64,000 bases of DNA from Bacteroidales bacterium (GTDB lineage: Bacteria > Bacteroidota > Bacteroidia > Bacteroidales > WCHB1-69), in assembly GCA_017525245.1 (NCBI GenBank), contig JAFXTE010000012.1, forward strand, positions 25,761 through 89,760, read 5' to 3'. The position numbers and the translations under genes were made by a program. This document shows positions 50,413 through 59,371 of the stretch, piece after piece. Each line of letters opens with the position of its first letter. The first letter of the stretch is position 1. The notes under the pieces are model-generated. The model did not search any database. It saw only the letters and a list, made by a program, of their open reading frames with translations, and was not told the origin of the DNA.

Positions 50413-51042
50413 ATGTACATTTGCAACCAGTACGTCCACTCCAAGTTCATAGCAGAGCGGGTAGTCCTGCAGGCCATTGCGGAGAACGGGCTGTCGGCCA
50501 AGGTCATCCGCGTCGGTAATCTCGCGGCACGTTCCAAAGACGGCGAGTTCCAGATTAACTTCTCCACGAATGCCTACATGGGCCGCATCAAGGTCTATAA
50601 CATGTTGGGCTGCTGTCCTTATTCCATTTACGAGAGCAAGGTGGAGTTCTCGCCCATCGATGAGGTGGCGCGGGCGATTATTCTGCTCAGTACCACTCCC
50701 AAGGAATGCTGCGTGTTTCACACCTACAACAATCACGCGCTGTTCCTCGGTGACGTGCTCAGCGGCCTCAACAACATCGGCACGGACATCCGCTTCGTAG
50801 AGGATGAGGAGTACAACTCTGCGATGGAAAGTGCGGGCAATGATCCGCAGAAGGCCAAAACTCTTTCCAGTCTGCTCGCTTACAAGGATGCAGCCCACGG
50901 AAAGAAAGCCGCCAGCGTACCCGTTGTCAACGCTTACACCACGCAGGTGCTCTATCGTTTGGGCTTCAAATGGTCGCCCACCACGTGGGATTACGTTGAT
51001 CAGATGCTGGGTACCATCAGCGGGTTGGGATTTTTCGATTAG
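50413..51042 (+). pseudogene. 5'-truncated NRPS thioester-reductase domain
   Basis: The frame starts inside the catalytic Tyr-Lys motif of a thioester reductase (extended SDR) domain: YVHSKFIAERVVLQAIAENG, then KVIRVGNLAARSKDGEFQIN and the helical C-terminal part that binds the peptidyl carrier (DEVARAIILLST, KWSPTTWDYVDQMLG). In NRPS and PKS enzymes this domain of about 370 residues releases the product as an aldehyde. Here the NAD(P)-binding half (GxxGxxG) is missing and no carrier or adenylation domain is upstream. The 209 residues are most likely a relic left by deletion of a larger gene. The apparent ATG lies in a sequence (ATGTACATTTG) that also looks like a promoter core. Confidence 0.75.
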
Positions 51043-51055
51043 TGTGTGATTTGTT

Positions 51056-51091
51056 GAGGGTGTGCCAAAATGTCACTTTTGACGCACTCTC
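51056..51091 (+). terminator. Possible terminator hairpin
   Basis: GAGGGTGTGCCAAAA and TTTTGACGCACTCTC form a 15-bp stem with one mismatch and two G-T pairs around a six-base loop. There is no T-run afterwards, so termination is uncertain. Confidence 0.45.
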
Positions 51092-51235
51092 ACAACCAAA
51101 CCATCTTGTGCACCTCCGTGCCCCATAATCCAAAAGGCATTTTTGGTTCGTAGATCAGTTTTTGAAAGGCATTGCAATTTGTAGCTGTTTTTTGTAATTT
51201 TGCCGCGAATATTTAGTTTTATAGAACAATCAGTT

Positions 51236-51631
51236 ATGTACAATTGGTTTTTGTATGAACAAGAAAAGAAAAAACATTTGGAAGAGGTCAAGAAACGCAT
51301 ACTTGATGAAGAAATGGATAATCTTCCCATGATAATTCAAGAGCTGGATGATGTGGAAGATATTACTATTGAAGACCTTTCTTTTTCGGATGGCCCTGGC
51401 TGTTACTACTCTGCGTATCTGCACACCACATGGGAGGTATATGTGCTGCGTGGAAGCGGATTCTTTGAGTTTGGACGGCCACTCCCACTCCCTGCCAAGA
51501 ATCTTGAACTTGTTAAGAGACAAGTTTATGTTTATGTGGGTATTACTGAAATTGGCACATTATTAGAATGGGAAACAAAATGGCATGACGCTTACAAAGA
51601 ACACATGAGAAAAATTGAAGTGTATGATTAA
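51236..51631 (+). CDS. Protein of unknown function, 131 residues
   Basis: Starting at ATG 51236 (MYNWFLYEQEKKKHLEEVKK). It has a helical N-terminus, a middle segment (DVEDITIEDLSFSDGPGCYY), a beta region (TTWEVYVLRGSGFFEFG) and an acidic C-terminal helix. There are no signal peptide, membrane segments or recognised motifs. A promoter-like TAATTTTG lies at 51195-51202. It is the first gene of the accessory stretch that also holds the ATPase/TOPRIM-like pair; whether it belongs to that module is unknown. Confidence 0.6.
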   Translation: MYNWFLYEQEKKKHLEEVKKRILDEEMDNLPMIIQELDDVEDITIEDLSFSDGPGCYYSAYLHTTWEVYVLRGSGFFEFGRPLPLPAKNLELVKRQVYVYVGITEIGTLLEWETKWHDAYKEHMRKIEVYD

Positions 51632-51817
51632 GCCGTTGCAGATTGTGACGGCTTGTATGGATATTTTTTGTGGGGTTGAAGATGCGCGGGGGTAAGTTCA
51701 CACTGAAAACAATTATCTTTCGGAGGGTGGTCGCCGCATAAAATGACCAGAGTTTCTTGAGGAAGTTTGTTTTTTTCATGTCAAAAATCAATTTCCGTCA
51801 GATATGAGATAAAAGTG

Positions 51818-51825
51818 TATTTTTG
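51818..51825 (+). promoter_or_regulatory. Promoter core of the ATPase/TOPRIM-like pair
   Basis: TATTTTTG 28 bp before the ATG at 51854, without a clear -33 element. Confidence 0.5.
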
Positions 51826-51853
51826 CATTCCGAAAAAAGAAAAAACAGGCAGA

Positions 51854-53059
51854 ATGAAACGTTTGATAATCCGAAATATTGGGCCACTGAAAAACGTGGA
51901 AATTGAATTGGCAAAGGTCAATGTGATTGTTGGACCTCAAAGTTCTGGCAAAAGTTGCGTTCTGAAGATTGCCTGCTATTGCGCTTGGGTGGAAAAAAAG
52001 ATAGAATTAGCTCAATCGGCGGAGGAATTCATGAAAGAGGATTTTTTTGTCAAGGAGCTTGTCAGATTTCATAAATTGAAAGGGTATTTTAAGAACAATT
52101 CGTATATAGGCTACGAGTCAGATTACACTCGTTTTTCGTATGATGCCGAAACCAAAGGATTTCAGTTTGAGTGGAAAGCGGGAAGATGGGATTACCGAAG
52201 ACCGAAGGTCTCCTATATCCCTGCAGAGCGCAATCTGGTGGCAGCTATTCCAAATTGGTTTGATGTTAAGTTTTATGATGATAACATCCAAAGTTTTATG
52301 GCCGATTGGGATCGTGCAAGAAGATCATACACAGAGCAGTTAGAGATTCTTAATCTTGGTGTTTCATATAAGTACGATGAAAAGAAGAATACCGACCAAG
52401 TGGAGGTGGACGAAGATACTACACTTGAACTTACCAATACATCAAGTGGACTCCAGTCATTAATCCCTTTGTATGTACATCTTAATTTCATCAGTGACTA
52501 TGAGAATAATGTCAGGGAAGCACAAAGCTATTCGAATATCAAAATTGGGGAAAGGTTTCTTCAAACAATGTATAATGAACTGTTTGTGAAGACAGGGAAG
52601 ACGGATGAAGGGCGAAGGAAAAACAATGATGTTGAATTAGAAGTAAAGCAGCCGCATTCAATCATCACAATTGCACGAGTGGGTCCGTATTTGTTGAATT
52701 TCACAAAACGTGAATATGCCAAAGAGTGTCAAGAGATTTTCAAAAGATATGTGGAAACAGATCATGCAGAGATTTTCCTTGAAGAGCCTGAGAACAATTT
52801 GTTCCCCCCAACCCAGAGCCGCTTAGTGGATTGGTTGTTGTCGAAGACAATTGGAGAACAAGGGGCCTGTTTGTTTGTTGCCACCCATAGCCCTTATATG
52901 ATGACTGCTTTCTTGGAAAAGGATCTTAAGGATTTTCACTTGTTTTTGGAAAAGAGAGAAGGAAAGTTTTCAACGGTTGTTACTGCGTCAGAAAAGGATG
53001 TGCAGGAAATCTACGATGACGGGATAGATGTGTATTATAACATAGAGTCGTACACTTAA
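51854..53059 (+). CDS. AAA ATPase, OLD/AbiLi/AriA-like, candidate defence protein
   Basis: A 401-residue SMC/OLD-class ATPase: Walker A GPQSSGKS at residues 27-34, a helical insertion in the middle, a signature-like region (ELTNTSSGLQSLIPLYVHL), Walker B IFLEEPENNLFP near residue 310 and the switch His in VATHSPYMMTAF. Such ATPases pair with a nuclease or TOPRIM partner in anti-phage systems (AbiL, PARIS, Gabija-like). Here the partner is the overlapping next gene (TAATG). There is no TOPRIM domain of its own. The start at 51854 follows the promoter core; upstream in-frame codons are ignored. Base composition is more AT-rich than that of the neighbouring core genes. Confidence 0.82.
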   Translation: MKRLIIRNIGPLKNVEIELAKVNVIVGPQSSGKSCVLKIACYCAWVEKKIELAQSAEEFMKEDFFVKELVRFHKLKGYFKNNSYIGYESDYTRFSYDAETKGFQFEWKAGRWDYRRPKVSYIPAERNLVAAIPNWFDVKFYDDNIQSFMADWDRARRSYTEQLEILNLGVSYKYDEKKNTDQVEVDEDTTLELTNTSSGLQSLIPLYVHLNFISDYENNVREAQSYSNIKIGERFLQTMYNELFVKTGKTDEGRRKNNDVELEVKQPHSIITIARVGPYLLNFTKREYAKECQEIFKRYVETDHAEIFLEEPENNLFPPTQSRLVDWLLSKTIGEQGACLFVATHSPYMMTAFLEKDLKDFHLFLEKREGKFSTVVTASEKDVQEIYDDGIDVYYNIESYT

Positions 53060-53598
53060 TGGCTAAGAGAGCGAATCATATTTTTCCAGAGTGTTATGTG
53101 GATACGAACATCTTGAAGACGTTGTTGTGTCTGGATGGTGTAAATCACAAGCATGGATGTTCGAATGTAATGGCCGGCATGAAAACTGGCCGCTTTTCTG
53201 ATGTCTTTGCCATTGGAATCATTGACGATGACAAGAAAAAAACGTATGACTATGCCGATTTTCAGTTGTTGGCAAGTTCGGAGCATCTGAGACTGATGAA
53301 ACACAAAACTCGTCATCACTATCTGATATTCGTATGCAAGGCGGCGGAAGATTTCTTGTTGTCGTGCGCAGCAGAATTGTCACTGAACCTATCGGATTAT
53401 GGGTTACCTGACACACTGGAAAGTTTGAAAGAAGTCACCAAGGATAGCGAATCAGACAAAGAGCCGCGAATCAAGAAGCTGGTAAATGCTTTGAGAACAT
53501 CGTCAGAAATGTCCCGTCTGGAGCGGACTCTTTGTTATTTGCAAACCAAACAGTATGATGCAAATATGGCAGAATTGGTCGAGGTGTTCAACCAGTAG
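53059..53598 (+). CDS. Small TOPRIM/DUF4435-like partner of the AAA ATPase
   Basis: A 179-residue protein whose start overlaps the ATPase stop (TAATG). Visible acidic positions are Glu11 in FPECYVDTN, Asp56-58 in GIIDDDKKK and Glu97 in KAAEDFLL. This spacing (Glu near the N-terminus, DxD after a beta strand, a late Glu) recalls TOPRIM or DUF4435 effectors such as AriB, and RloB-like proteins, but it is shorter than AriB and no single motif is decisive. As partner of an OLD-like ATPase, the simplest hypothesis is a nuclease activated on phage infection. That is inference from context. Confidence 0.65.
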   Translation: MAKRANHIFPECYVDTNILKTLLCLDGVNHKHGCSNVMAGMKTGRFSDVFAIGIIDDDKKKTYDYADFQLLASSEHLRLMKHKTRHHYLIFVCKAAEDFLLSCAAELSLNLSDYGLPDTLESLKEVTKDSESDKEPRIKKLVNALRTSSEMSRLERTLCYLQTKQYDANMAELVEVFNQ

Positions 53599-53692
53599 TC
53601 CTTCCTCACCCTTCAGACTAACCCTTTCCATATTTCGTTTTTTGGGGTCAGTAGCAAAAAAAGAAAACGCAAGAAAAAAATCACGAAAATGC

Positions 53693-53700
53693 TACTTTTG
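53693..53700 (+). promoter_or_regulatory. Promoter core of the small winged-helix gene
   Basis: TACTTTTG, 33 bp before the ATG at 53734. Confidence 0.5.
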
Positions 53701-53733
53701 CAAGCTTGTTTGCCTTAAAATTCAGAGAAAACT

Positions 53734-53934
53734 ATGGAGAAAATATTAAGGTTGATAAAGGAGAATCCTGAAATCTCCAATAAAGAATTGGCAGATGCCT
53801 GCGGTATTACGGAGGATGGAGTCTGTCGGAACACCAAGAAGTTGAGAAAAAACAACCTCATTCGGCGAGTAAGAGGTGACAAAGGCGAGCATTGGGAATT
53901 TATTAATGACGGAAGTCAAGACAAAAAAGAATAA
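53734..53934 (+). CDS. Small winged-helix DNA-binding protein
   Basis: A 66-residue protein that is almost entirely one winged helix: ILRLIKENPEISNKELADAC, then GITEDGVCRNTKKLRKNN and the wing IRRVRGDKGEHWEFIND. It corresponds to the C-terminal wing domain of AlbA_2-type regulators and ends as the remnant at 5826-6215 does. It has its own promoter core, so it may be expressed. It may regulate the defence-like pair upstream or be a leftover of a larger gene. Confidence 0.65.
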   Translation: MEKILRLIKENPEISNKELADACGITEDGVCRNTKKLRKNNLIRRVRGDKGEHWEFINDGSQDKKE

Positions 53935-54076
53935 ATTCAGGAATCATTCGAGTTGTTTCTGTCTCACCTTCGTGAGTTTGCCAAGCTGTTAGAATTTCCA
54001 ACTGACAAAATCCAAAGAAATTCATTTTATCCTTCACAATGTTTCTGCGGAGAGAACGAGATTATATGGCAATAGA

Positions 54077-54108
54077 AAAAAGAGACGCGATGATTCGCGT
54101 CTCTTTTT
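54077..54108. terminator. Bidirectional terminator between the winged-helix and LolA-like genes
   Basis: AAAAAGAGACGCGA and TCGCGTCTCTTTTT form a 14-bp stem with a four-base loop, with T-runs on both strands, between convergent genes. The rest of the 198-bp gap shows nothing else. Confidence 0.85.
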
Positions 54109-54132
54109 GATTTCGTCAAATATCCCGAGGAA

Positions 54133-54663
54133 TTATTTCTTGACGATGTTGGAAATCTTGTAGGTGGTCACAATGCCGTTGAATTCTTCAAACACCAGTT
54201 CTATCGGAAGGTTGTCGGACTTGCGGTAGGTGATGATGATTTTGGAGTAGCCGCGCGGGGCCGACTTTTTCGCACTCAACGTCACCACCTTGTTGGCGCC
54301 CTTCTCTGCCACGGAGGTCTCGGCGTTGTTGTCGGAGGCTGCCTGCTTCCAATTGCCGTTGACACAGTTCATCAGGGTGTTGCGGTGGGTGCGCATGGCG
54401 GCGTTTTTCTCGGTGTCCACAACAGTCTTCTTGCCCTTGACACTCGTGCTCATCGTCTTGCCGTCGATGATGAAATAGTCGCCGGCCGGCTTGGTGTAGC
54501 GAAGCTCCATCTTGTCAGCGGAGAACAGTTTGAGATTTCCTTCTGCCTCGATGGTTTTGCCGGAGGCCTTGATGAATTTGGATTCGGTGAAACGGGCCTC
54601 CACCTTCTGGGCGGAAGCGGCAAATGCCAGCATGGCAATGACAATGGTCAGTATTTTCTTCAT
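54133..54663 (-). CDS. LolA-like periplasmic lipid/lipoprotein carrier
   Basis: A 176-residue exported protein: signal peptide MKKILTIVIAMLAFAASA, then FIKASGKTIEAEGNLKLFSADKMELRYTKPAGDYFIIDGK, the curved-sheet pattern of the LolA/LolB fold. LolA carries hydrophobic cargo across the periplasm. Together with the MMPL exporter upstream and sphingolipid genes beside it, a lipid-transfer role for the product of the locus is plausible. Similar LolA-MMPL pairs occur in aryl-polyene loci, but ketosynthases are missing here. It is transcribed after the MMPL gene with a 51-bp gap. Confidence 0.8.
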   Translation of the reverse strand: MKKILTIVIAMLAFAASAQKVEARFTESKFIKASGKTIEAEGNLKLFSADKMELRYTKPAGDYFIIDGKTMSTSVKGKKTVVDTEKNAAMRTHRNTLMNCVNGNWKQAASDNNAETSVAEKGANKVVTLSAKKSAPRGYSKIIITYRKSDNLPIELVFEEFNGIVTTYKISNIVKK

Positions 54664-54714
54664 ATTTCGATAATAATTTTTGCTAGACTGAAACGGGCGG
54701 CAAAAGTAAAATTT

Positions 54715-57135
54715 TTATTTTTCCACTCTCCGCTTCATGAACGGCCATTTCATCAGCCAGCGGAACAACAGAGGCTGCAACGTGTAGGTGATCAGGATGG
54801 TGGAGATCATGCCAATCAACGCGCATTCGCCGATGGAAACGATGGTTGGGTGTTTGGCGAACAACATCGCCCCCATCACGACAATCAACACCAAAGCCGA
54901 AAAGAAAATGGCCACTTTATGGTATTCTAACAGGCGACTCTCTTCCTGACGTTGCCCCTCGATCAGTCCTTTCATGACGAAAATGCTGTAATCCACGCCG
55001 ATACCGAAGATAAACGTGGAGATTACTATGTTGATCATGTTGAACGACAACCCAAGGATGGCCATCCAGCCCTGCACCACATACCAACTCAGGAACATCG
55101 GCAGGAAAGCGAGGATCGATATTAGAATGTTTCTGAAAGAAAGCAACAGTACTACGAACACAAAGACGGACGAGATGATCAATGCCATGTTGAAGTCCTT
55201 GTGAATCATGGAGATCAAGCCTCCCGTGTAGTATAAGGGATCGACCACCACGGCATGCGGTTTGGCAGCGACACAGTCATCGACTTCTTTCAATTTCTCT
55301 TTGGATAACTGTGGGGCGTTGAAAATCAAGAATTTGCCATCAGTTTCTTCGATGAAGTTGCAGAGAAGGCCGTCGGGGACGATACCCGATTCGTATAGGT
55401 TGCCGGGTTCGTATTCCGCCTCGATCATGGCCTGGAAAGGCACGAAAATATCGGTCGGAAGCTCGTTTTTCAAAGCCGCTGCCTTGACGGCTGACATCGC
55501 CTGCGCCACCTTTTCGGGGGTCCAGTAACGCTGCCAGGCGGCAATGCGGCGTTCCTGTTCTGCCTGCGACTGGAACAACAACGATGCTACCGGTGTGTAG
55601 GAGAAGACGTCCCCAGCCCTGCGCAACGAATCCAAAGTGGTGGCAAGCGCCATATTGGCCTCCAAAGCCTCGTCCAAATCCGCCGCCGTGACGGCATAAT
55701 ACCGCTGCATACCGCCTTGGTCGTTCTTCTCCTCATACAATTGCCGCGATTTTTGGAAAGCTTCGCTCTCATAACCGATATGTTTCAGGTCATTGTCGAA
55801 CTGAACCTTGCCTGAAAAGATGAACCCAATCAGAATGACAATACATAAAGCAATGATAATAACAGGGTTACGGTCGTATGGATAGTTGTTGATTTTGTTA
55901 ATCAATTTGAATGCCTTCTTGCTGTGTTTGGCGTCTTTCACATTCAGGAAATGGGGCAGGAAGATTAAAGCGAAGAAGGTGCTTCCGAGGAGCGCGAAGG
56001 TGGCGAACAGTCCGAAGTCCTTCAACAGCTCGCTTTCGGTAAACATCAGTCCGAGGAACGCACCGATGGTGGTGAGGCAGCCGAGGCAAACGGGGACGGC
56101 TTCATCCTTCAGCATCTGCTCCACATCGCCTACAAACCGTTGATGCACGATGATATGCAAGCAATAACTGAGGGCAACGCCCAAAATCACGGCGCCTACA
56201 CCCAAGGCCATCAACGACATGCCGCCCTTGATCCAATACATGCAGGCCAATGCGAAGACGGCTCCATACAGGATGGGCAGCACATTCTGCCAGATGATAT
56301 TGTAGCTCTTGAAACTAATGCATAAATAGAGGAGAATCAGCACCAAAGAGATGCCGATGGTGAGGGCAATATCCCGTTTCATGGTGCTGGCGTTGTTGGC
56401 AGACTCCACCACAGCGCCATGCATCAGCACCTCCACATCCGGATGCGTTTTGTTGAATTGCTGGATGCAGTCGCGGAGATGATTGATCAGTTTCCCGCCT
56501 TCCTGGGAGTTGAAAGTTTGGAAATCGGGGGCGATAAAGATCAGTGCCACGGAGCTGTCGGGGCAGAACAGATGCCCGTCGATGAGGGCGAAGCCCATGC
56601 CGCTGGAGATGTCGGGCATCAGGTACTCGCGCAGTCCTAACGGGTCGGTGGAGACCAGCTCCGAGACCATGCCGGTTTCGTCGTTCATGATCAACTCGTG
56701 ATTGCGGGCCATGGTCTCGTCGGCGTGGGCGATGGCGGAATTGAATCGGGCGTACAGGGTCGTGTCCACGAACGACGGCACGTGCATCATGGCGTAATCG
56801 AGCGCGTTGAGTGCCATGTCGGGTTCCAGACGGTAAAGCGTGTTGGCGATGCCCTCGTCGTTGGTGAGGATGGAGTCCATCAACTCATCAACATAGCCGA
56901 CCATCACTTCCGGCTCCGCACCCGTCATCTGCATGAAGAGCTTGTCCTTGACTTTCACATTGCCGAATACCAAGTCACATTCTGACTTTTCAGACTTCGG
57001 CAAAAGTTTCATCAGATCTTCTTCAAATTGAGATTTTGTGGCGAAAAACGCGAAAATAACACTGCTTAAAACCAAAAGTGCATATAAAAGGAACTTATGC
57101 TGTGTGAAAAATCGGTAGATCTTTACGAAAACCAT
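54715..57135 (-). CDS. MMPL/RND-family lipid exporter (HpnN-like)
   Basis: An 806-residue inner-membrane protein with the RND layout: one helix (LLYALLVLSSVIFAFFATKS), a large periplasmic domain, five helices (ISLVLILLYLCISF ... AVILGVALSYCLHIIVH ...), a second periplasmic domain and five more helices (MALIISSVFVFVVLLLSF ... INIVISTFIFGIGVDYSIFV). MMPL proteins move lipids or pigments from the inner membrane to the periplasm. It is divergent from serine palmitoyltransferase, with both promoters in one short region, which argues for joint regulation and for a sphingolipid or related lipid as cargo. Confidence 0.88.
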   Translation of the reverse strand: MVFVKIYRFFTQHKFLLYALLVLSSVIFAFFATKSQFEEDLMKLLPKSEKSECDLVFGNVKVKDKLFMQMTGAEPEVMVGYVDELMDSILTNDEGIANTLYRLEPDMALNALDYAMMHVPSFVDTTLYARFNSAIAHADETMARNHELIMNDETGMVSELVSTDPLGLREYLMPDISSGMGFALIDGHLFCPDSSVALIFIAPDFQTFNSQEGGKLINHLRDCIQQFNKTHPDVEVLMHGAVVESANNASTMKRDIALTIGISLVLILLYLCISFKSYNIIWQNVLPILYGAVFALACMYWIKGGMSLMALGVGAVILGVALSYCLHIIVHQRFVGDVEQMLKDEAVPVCLGCLTTIGAFLGLMFTESELLKDFGLFATFALLGSTFFALIFLPHFLNVKDAKHSKKAFKLINKINNYPYDRNPVIIIALCIVILIGFIFSGKVQFDNDLKHIGYESEAFQKSRQLYEEKNDQGGMQRYYAVTAADLDEALEANMALATTLDSLRRAGDVFSYTPVASLLFQSQAEQERRIAAWQRYWTPEKVAQAMSAVKAAALKNELPTDIFVPFQAMIEAEYEPGNLYESGIVPDGLLCNFIEETDGKFLIFNAPQLSKEKLKEVDDCVAAKPHAVVVDPLYYTGGLISMIHKDFNMALIISSVFVFVVLLLSFRNILISILAFLPMFLSWYVVQGWMAILGLSFNMINIVISTFIFGIGVDYSIFVMKGLIEGQRQEESRLLEYHKVAIFFSALVLIVVMGAMLFAKHPTIVSIGECALIGMISTILITYTLQPLLFRWLMKWPFMKRRVEK

Positions 57136-57185
57136 ATTGAATTTACAATTTTTTTTATAAAAAAAGCCCGTTTTTTAAGCGGCGG

Positions 57186-57213
57186 CAAAAGTACAAAAAT
57201 TTATGTATTTTTG
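57186..57213. promoter_or_regulatory. Divergent promoter cores of the exporter and spt genes
   Basis: TACTTTTG on the minus strand (57186-57193) for the exporter and TATTTTTG on the plus strand (57206-57213) for spt lie only 12 bp apart in the 225-bp gap. The spt leader is about 145 nt long, long enough for post-transcriptional control, but no fold stands out. Confidence 0.6.
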
Positions 57214-57360
57214 CCGCTCGTCAAAAACAATTGATTTGACGCATTTTACAAATGTTAAAGAAACTTAAAATCAGAGAGATGTGAAAAATCATTATTCATG
57301 TTTGTTGTTTTTGATTATTCATAATTTGTCAGTTAAGTTTGCAGAATAATAGTGTCACCT

Positions 57361-58551
57361 ATGAGAAATCATCTTCTACAAAACAAATGTGCGCAATACA
57401 GAGCGCCTCAAATCGCAAAAGCAAAGGGAATCTATCCATATTATAAAGAAATAGAGTCTGAACAGAGCACAGTGGTGAAGATTAAGGGCAAGGATGTGCT
57501 GATGTTCAGCTCGAACAGCTATCTGGGTCTTTCCAACGACCCGCGTCTGAAGGAGGCGGCCAAAGCCGCAATCGACAAATACGGTACGAGTTGCTCCGGC
57601 TCTCGTTTTCTCAACGGAACACTCGATATCCACGTGGAATTGGAGAATAAGTTGGCCCAATTGGTAGGCAAGGACGGTGCGTTGTGCTTCAGCACGGGCT
57701 TCCAAGTTAACTTGGGAGTGGTTTCTGCGTTGTGCGGTCGCAACGATTATCTGCTTCTCGACCGCCTCAATCACGCTTCCATCATTGAGGGCAGCCGTTT
57801 GGCGTTCGGCAAATCGTTGAAGTACGCCCACAACGACATGGAGAGTCTGGAGAAGTGCCTGCAACAATGCGAACCCGAATCCGTCAAGCTGATCGTGGCC
57901 GACGGTGTCTTCTCAATGGAGGGCGACATCGTCCCGTTGCCTGAAATGGTGGCCTTGGCGGACAAATACGATGCGGAAATCATGCTCGACGATGCCCATT
58001 CCTTGGGTGTTTTGGGACATCAGGGCAGGGGCACTGCCGACCATTTCGGGCTGACCGACAAGGTGGACCTCATCATGGGCACCTTCTCGAAGTCGTTCGG
58101 CTCGTTGGGCGGTTTCATCGCTTCCGATACGGACACTATCAACTATCTGAAACACAATACACGCTCGCTGATTTTCAGTGCCAGTATGCCGCCGTCCAAC
58201 GTGGCTGCGGTCAGCAAGGCCATCGATATCATGTTGGACGAGCCGGAGCGCATCCAGCATTTGTGGGACGTGAGCAACTACGCCCGCAACCAGTTCAAAG
58301 AGCGCGGTTTCGACACAGGCCGCAGCGAGACGCCCATCATCCCCTTGTTTGTACGGAACTCCGAGAAGGCCTTCTGGCTTTGCTCGCGCTTGCTGGAGGA
58401 TGGCGTTTTCGTCACGCCGGTCATCGCGCCCGCGGTGCCCGAAAATGACGTGCTGATCCGTTTCGCCCTGATGGCCACGCACACCTTCGAGCAGGTTGAC
58501 GAGGCCATCGATAAGATCACCAAAGCGTTCAAGGACGCGGAAATCCTATAG
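57361..58551 (+). CDS. spt: Serine palmitoyltransferase (alpha-oxoamine synthase)
   Basis: A 396-residue PLP enzyme: FSSNSYLGLSNDPRLKEAA, GSRFLNGTLDIHVELE, DDAHSLGVLGHQGRG and the Lys-PLP motif GTFSKSFGSLGGF. Among alpha-oxoamine synthases the pattern (SGSRFLNGTLDIH, NSYLGL) and length fit the Bacteroides serine palmitoyltransferase, which condenses serine with an acyl thioester to 3-ketosphinganine. The ATG at 57361 is chosen over GTG 57352. The SDR gene follows after 2 bp. The acyl carrier protein and acyl-ACP synthetase of the locus could supply the acyl group. Confidence 0.9.
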   Translation: MRNHLLQNKCAQYRAPQIAKAKGIYPYYKEIESEQSTVVKIKGKDVLMFSSNSYLGLSNDPRLKEAAKAAIDKYGTSCSGSRFLNGTLDIHVELENKLAQLVGKDGALCFSTGFQVNLGVVSALCGRNDYLLLDRLNHASIIEGSRLAFGKSLKYAHNDMESLEKCLQQCEPESVKLIVADGVFSMEGDIVPLPEMVALADKYDAEIMLDDAHSLGVLGHQGRGTADHFGLTDKVDLIMGTFSKSFGSLGGFIASDTDTINYLKHNTRSLIFSASMPPSNVAAVSKAIDIMLDEPERIQHLWDVSNYARNQFKERGFDTGRSETPIIPLFVRNSEKAFWLCSRLLEDGVFVTPVIAPAVPENDVLIRFALMATHTFEQVDEAIDKITKAFKDAEIL

Positions 58552-58553
58552 AC

Positions 58554-59348
58554 ATGGTTGTTCTGATCACTGGGATTTCATCGGGTTTCGGTTTGGAGAC
58601 CGCCCGGCTGCTTTCGCAAGAGGGACACACTGTTTATGGTACCGTTCGTCGCGACGTGGAGCCGCTGCCAGGGGTGCATTATCTGAAAGTGGATGTACGC
58701 GACCGCGAAGCTGTGGAAAATACTGTGCAGCAGATTGTTGGACAAGAAGGTTGTGTTGATGTGCTGGTCAACAATGCCGGCATGGGTATCGGTGGGCCTG
58801 TGGAGTTTGCCACCGAAGAGGAAATCCGTGAGCAGATGGACGCCAACTTCATGGGGCTGGTACATTTCGTGACCGCCGTGTTGCCCATAATGCGTAAGCA
58901 AGGAAAAGGCAAAATCATTGCGCTGAGCTCCATCGGCGGCGTGATGGGACTGCCGTTCCAAGGTTTCTACTCCGCCAGCAAGTTTGCCATCGAGGGCTAT
59001 TGCGAAGCGTTGCGGCTTGAGACACAACAGTTTGGTGTTCAGGTTGTGGTGGTGCGTCCGGGCGATTTCTCGACGGGCTTCACGGCCAGCCGGAAAAAGA
59101 CCGCCGACACCGAGGCGATGCAGGTCTATCGCACCTACGCCGAATCGATGGGGAAGGTGGAGCACGACGAAACCGGCGGTCTGAAACCGCAGGTGTTAGC
59201 GTCTAAAATCAGCCAAATTATCCGTAAAAAGAACCCGCGTCACGGCTATGTGGTGGCCTCGCTTGAGCAACGCCTTTCGGTGATTCTCAAACGCATCCTG
59301 CCGTCGCGCTGGTTCGCGAAAATCCTCGGAAGTTACTATAGATTGTAA
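58554..59348 (+). CDS. Short-chain dehydrogenase/reductase, probable 3-ketosphinganine or ceramide reductase
   Basis: A 264-residue classical SDR: TGISSGFGLETARLL, LVNNAGMGIGGP, catalytic Ser in LSSIGGVMG and YSASKFAIEGY. The C-terminal amphipathic segment VILKRILPSRWFAKILGSYY suggests membrane contact. It is translationally close-coupled to spt (2-bp gap), which argues for reduction of the 3-keto product or of the corresponding ceramide. 17-beta-hydroxysteroid-type relatives share the fold, so the substrate call rests on context. Confidence 0.85.
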   Translation: MVVLITGISSGFGLETARLLSQEGHTVYGTVRRDVEPLPGVHYLKVDVRDREAVENTVQQIVGQEGCVDVLVNNAGMGIGGPVEFATEEEIREQMDANFMGLVHFVTAVLPIMRKQGKGKIIALSSIGGVMGLPFQGFYSASKFAIEGYCEALRLETQQFGVQVVVVRPGDFSTGFTASRKKTADTEAMQVYRTYAESMGKVEHDETGGLKPQVLASKISQIIRKKNPRHGYVVASLEQRLSVILKRILPSRWFAKILGSYYRL

Positions 59349-59371
59349 AAGATAAGGGTGCATTTTCCCAT

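Noticed and set aside
54133-57135. LolA-MMPL pair considered as part of an aryl-polyene or flexirubin pigment locus
   Set aside because: No ketosynthase, dehydratase or ammonia-lyase genes are nearby; serine palmitoyltransferase and its partners point to sphingolipids instead.
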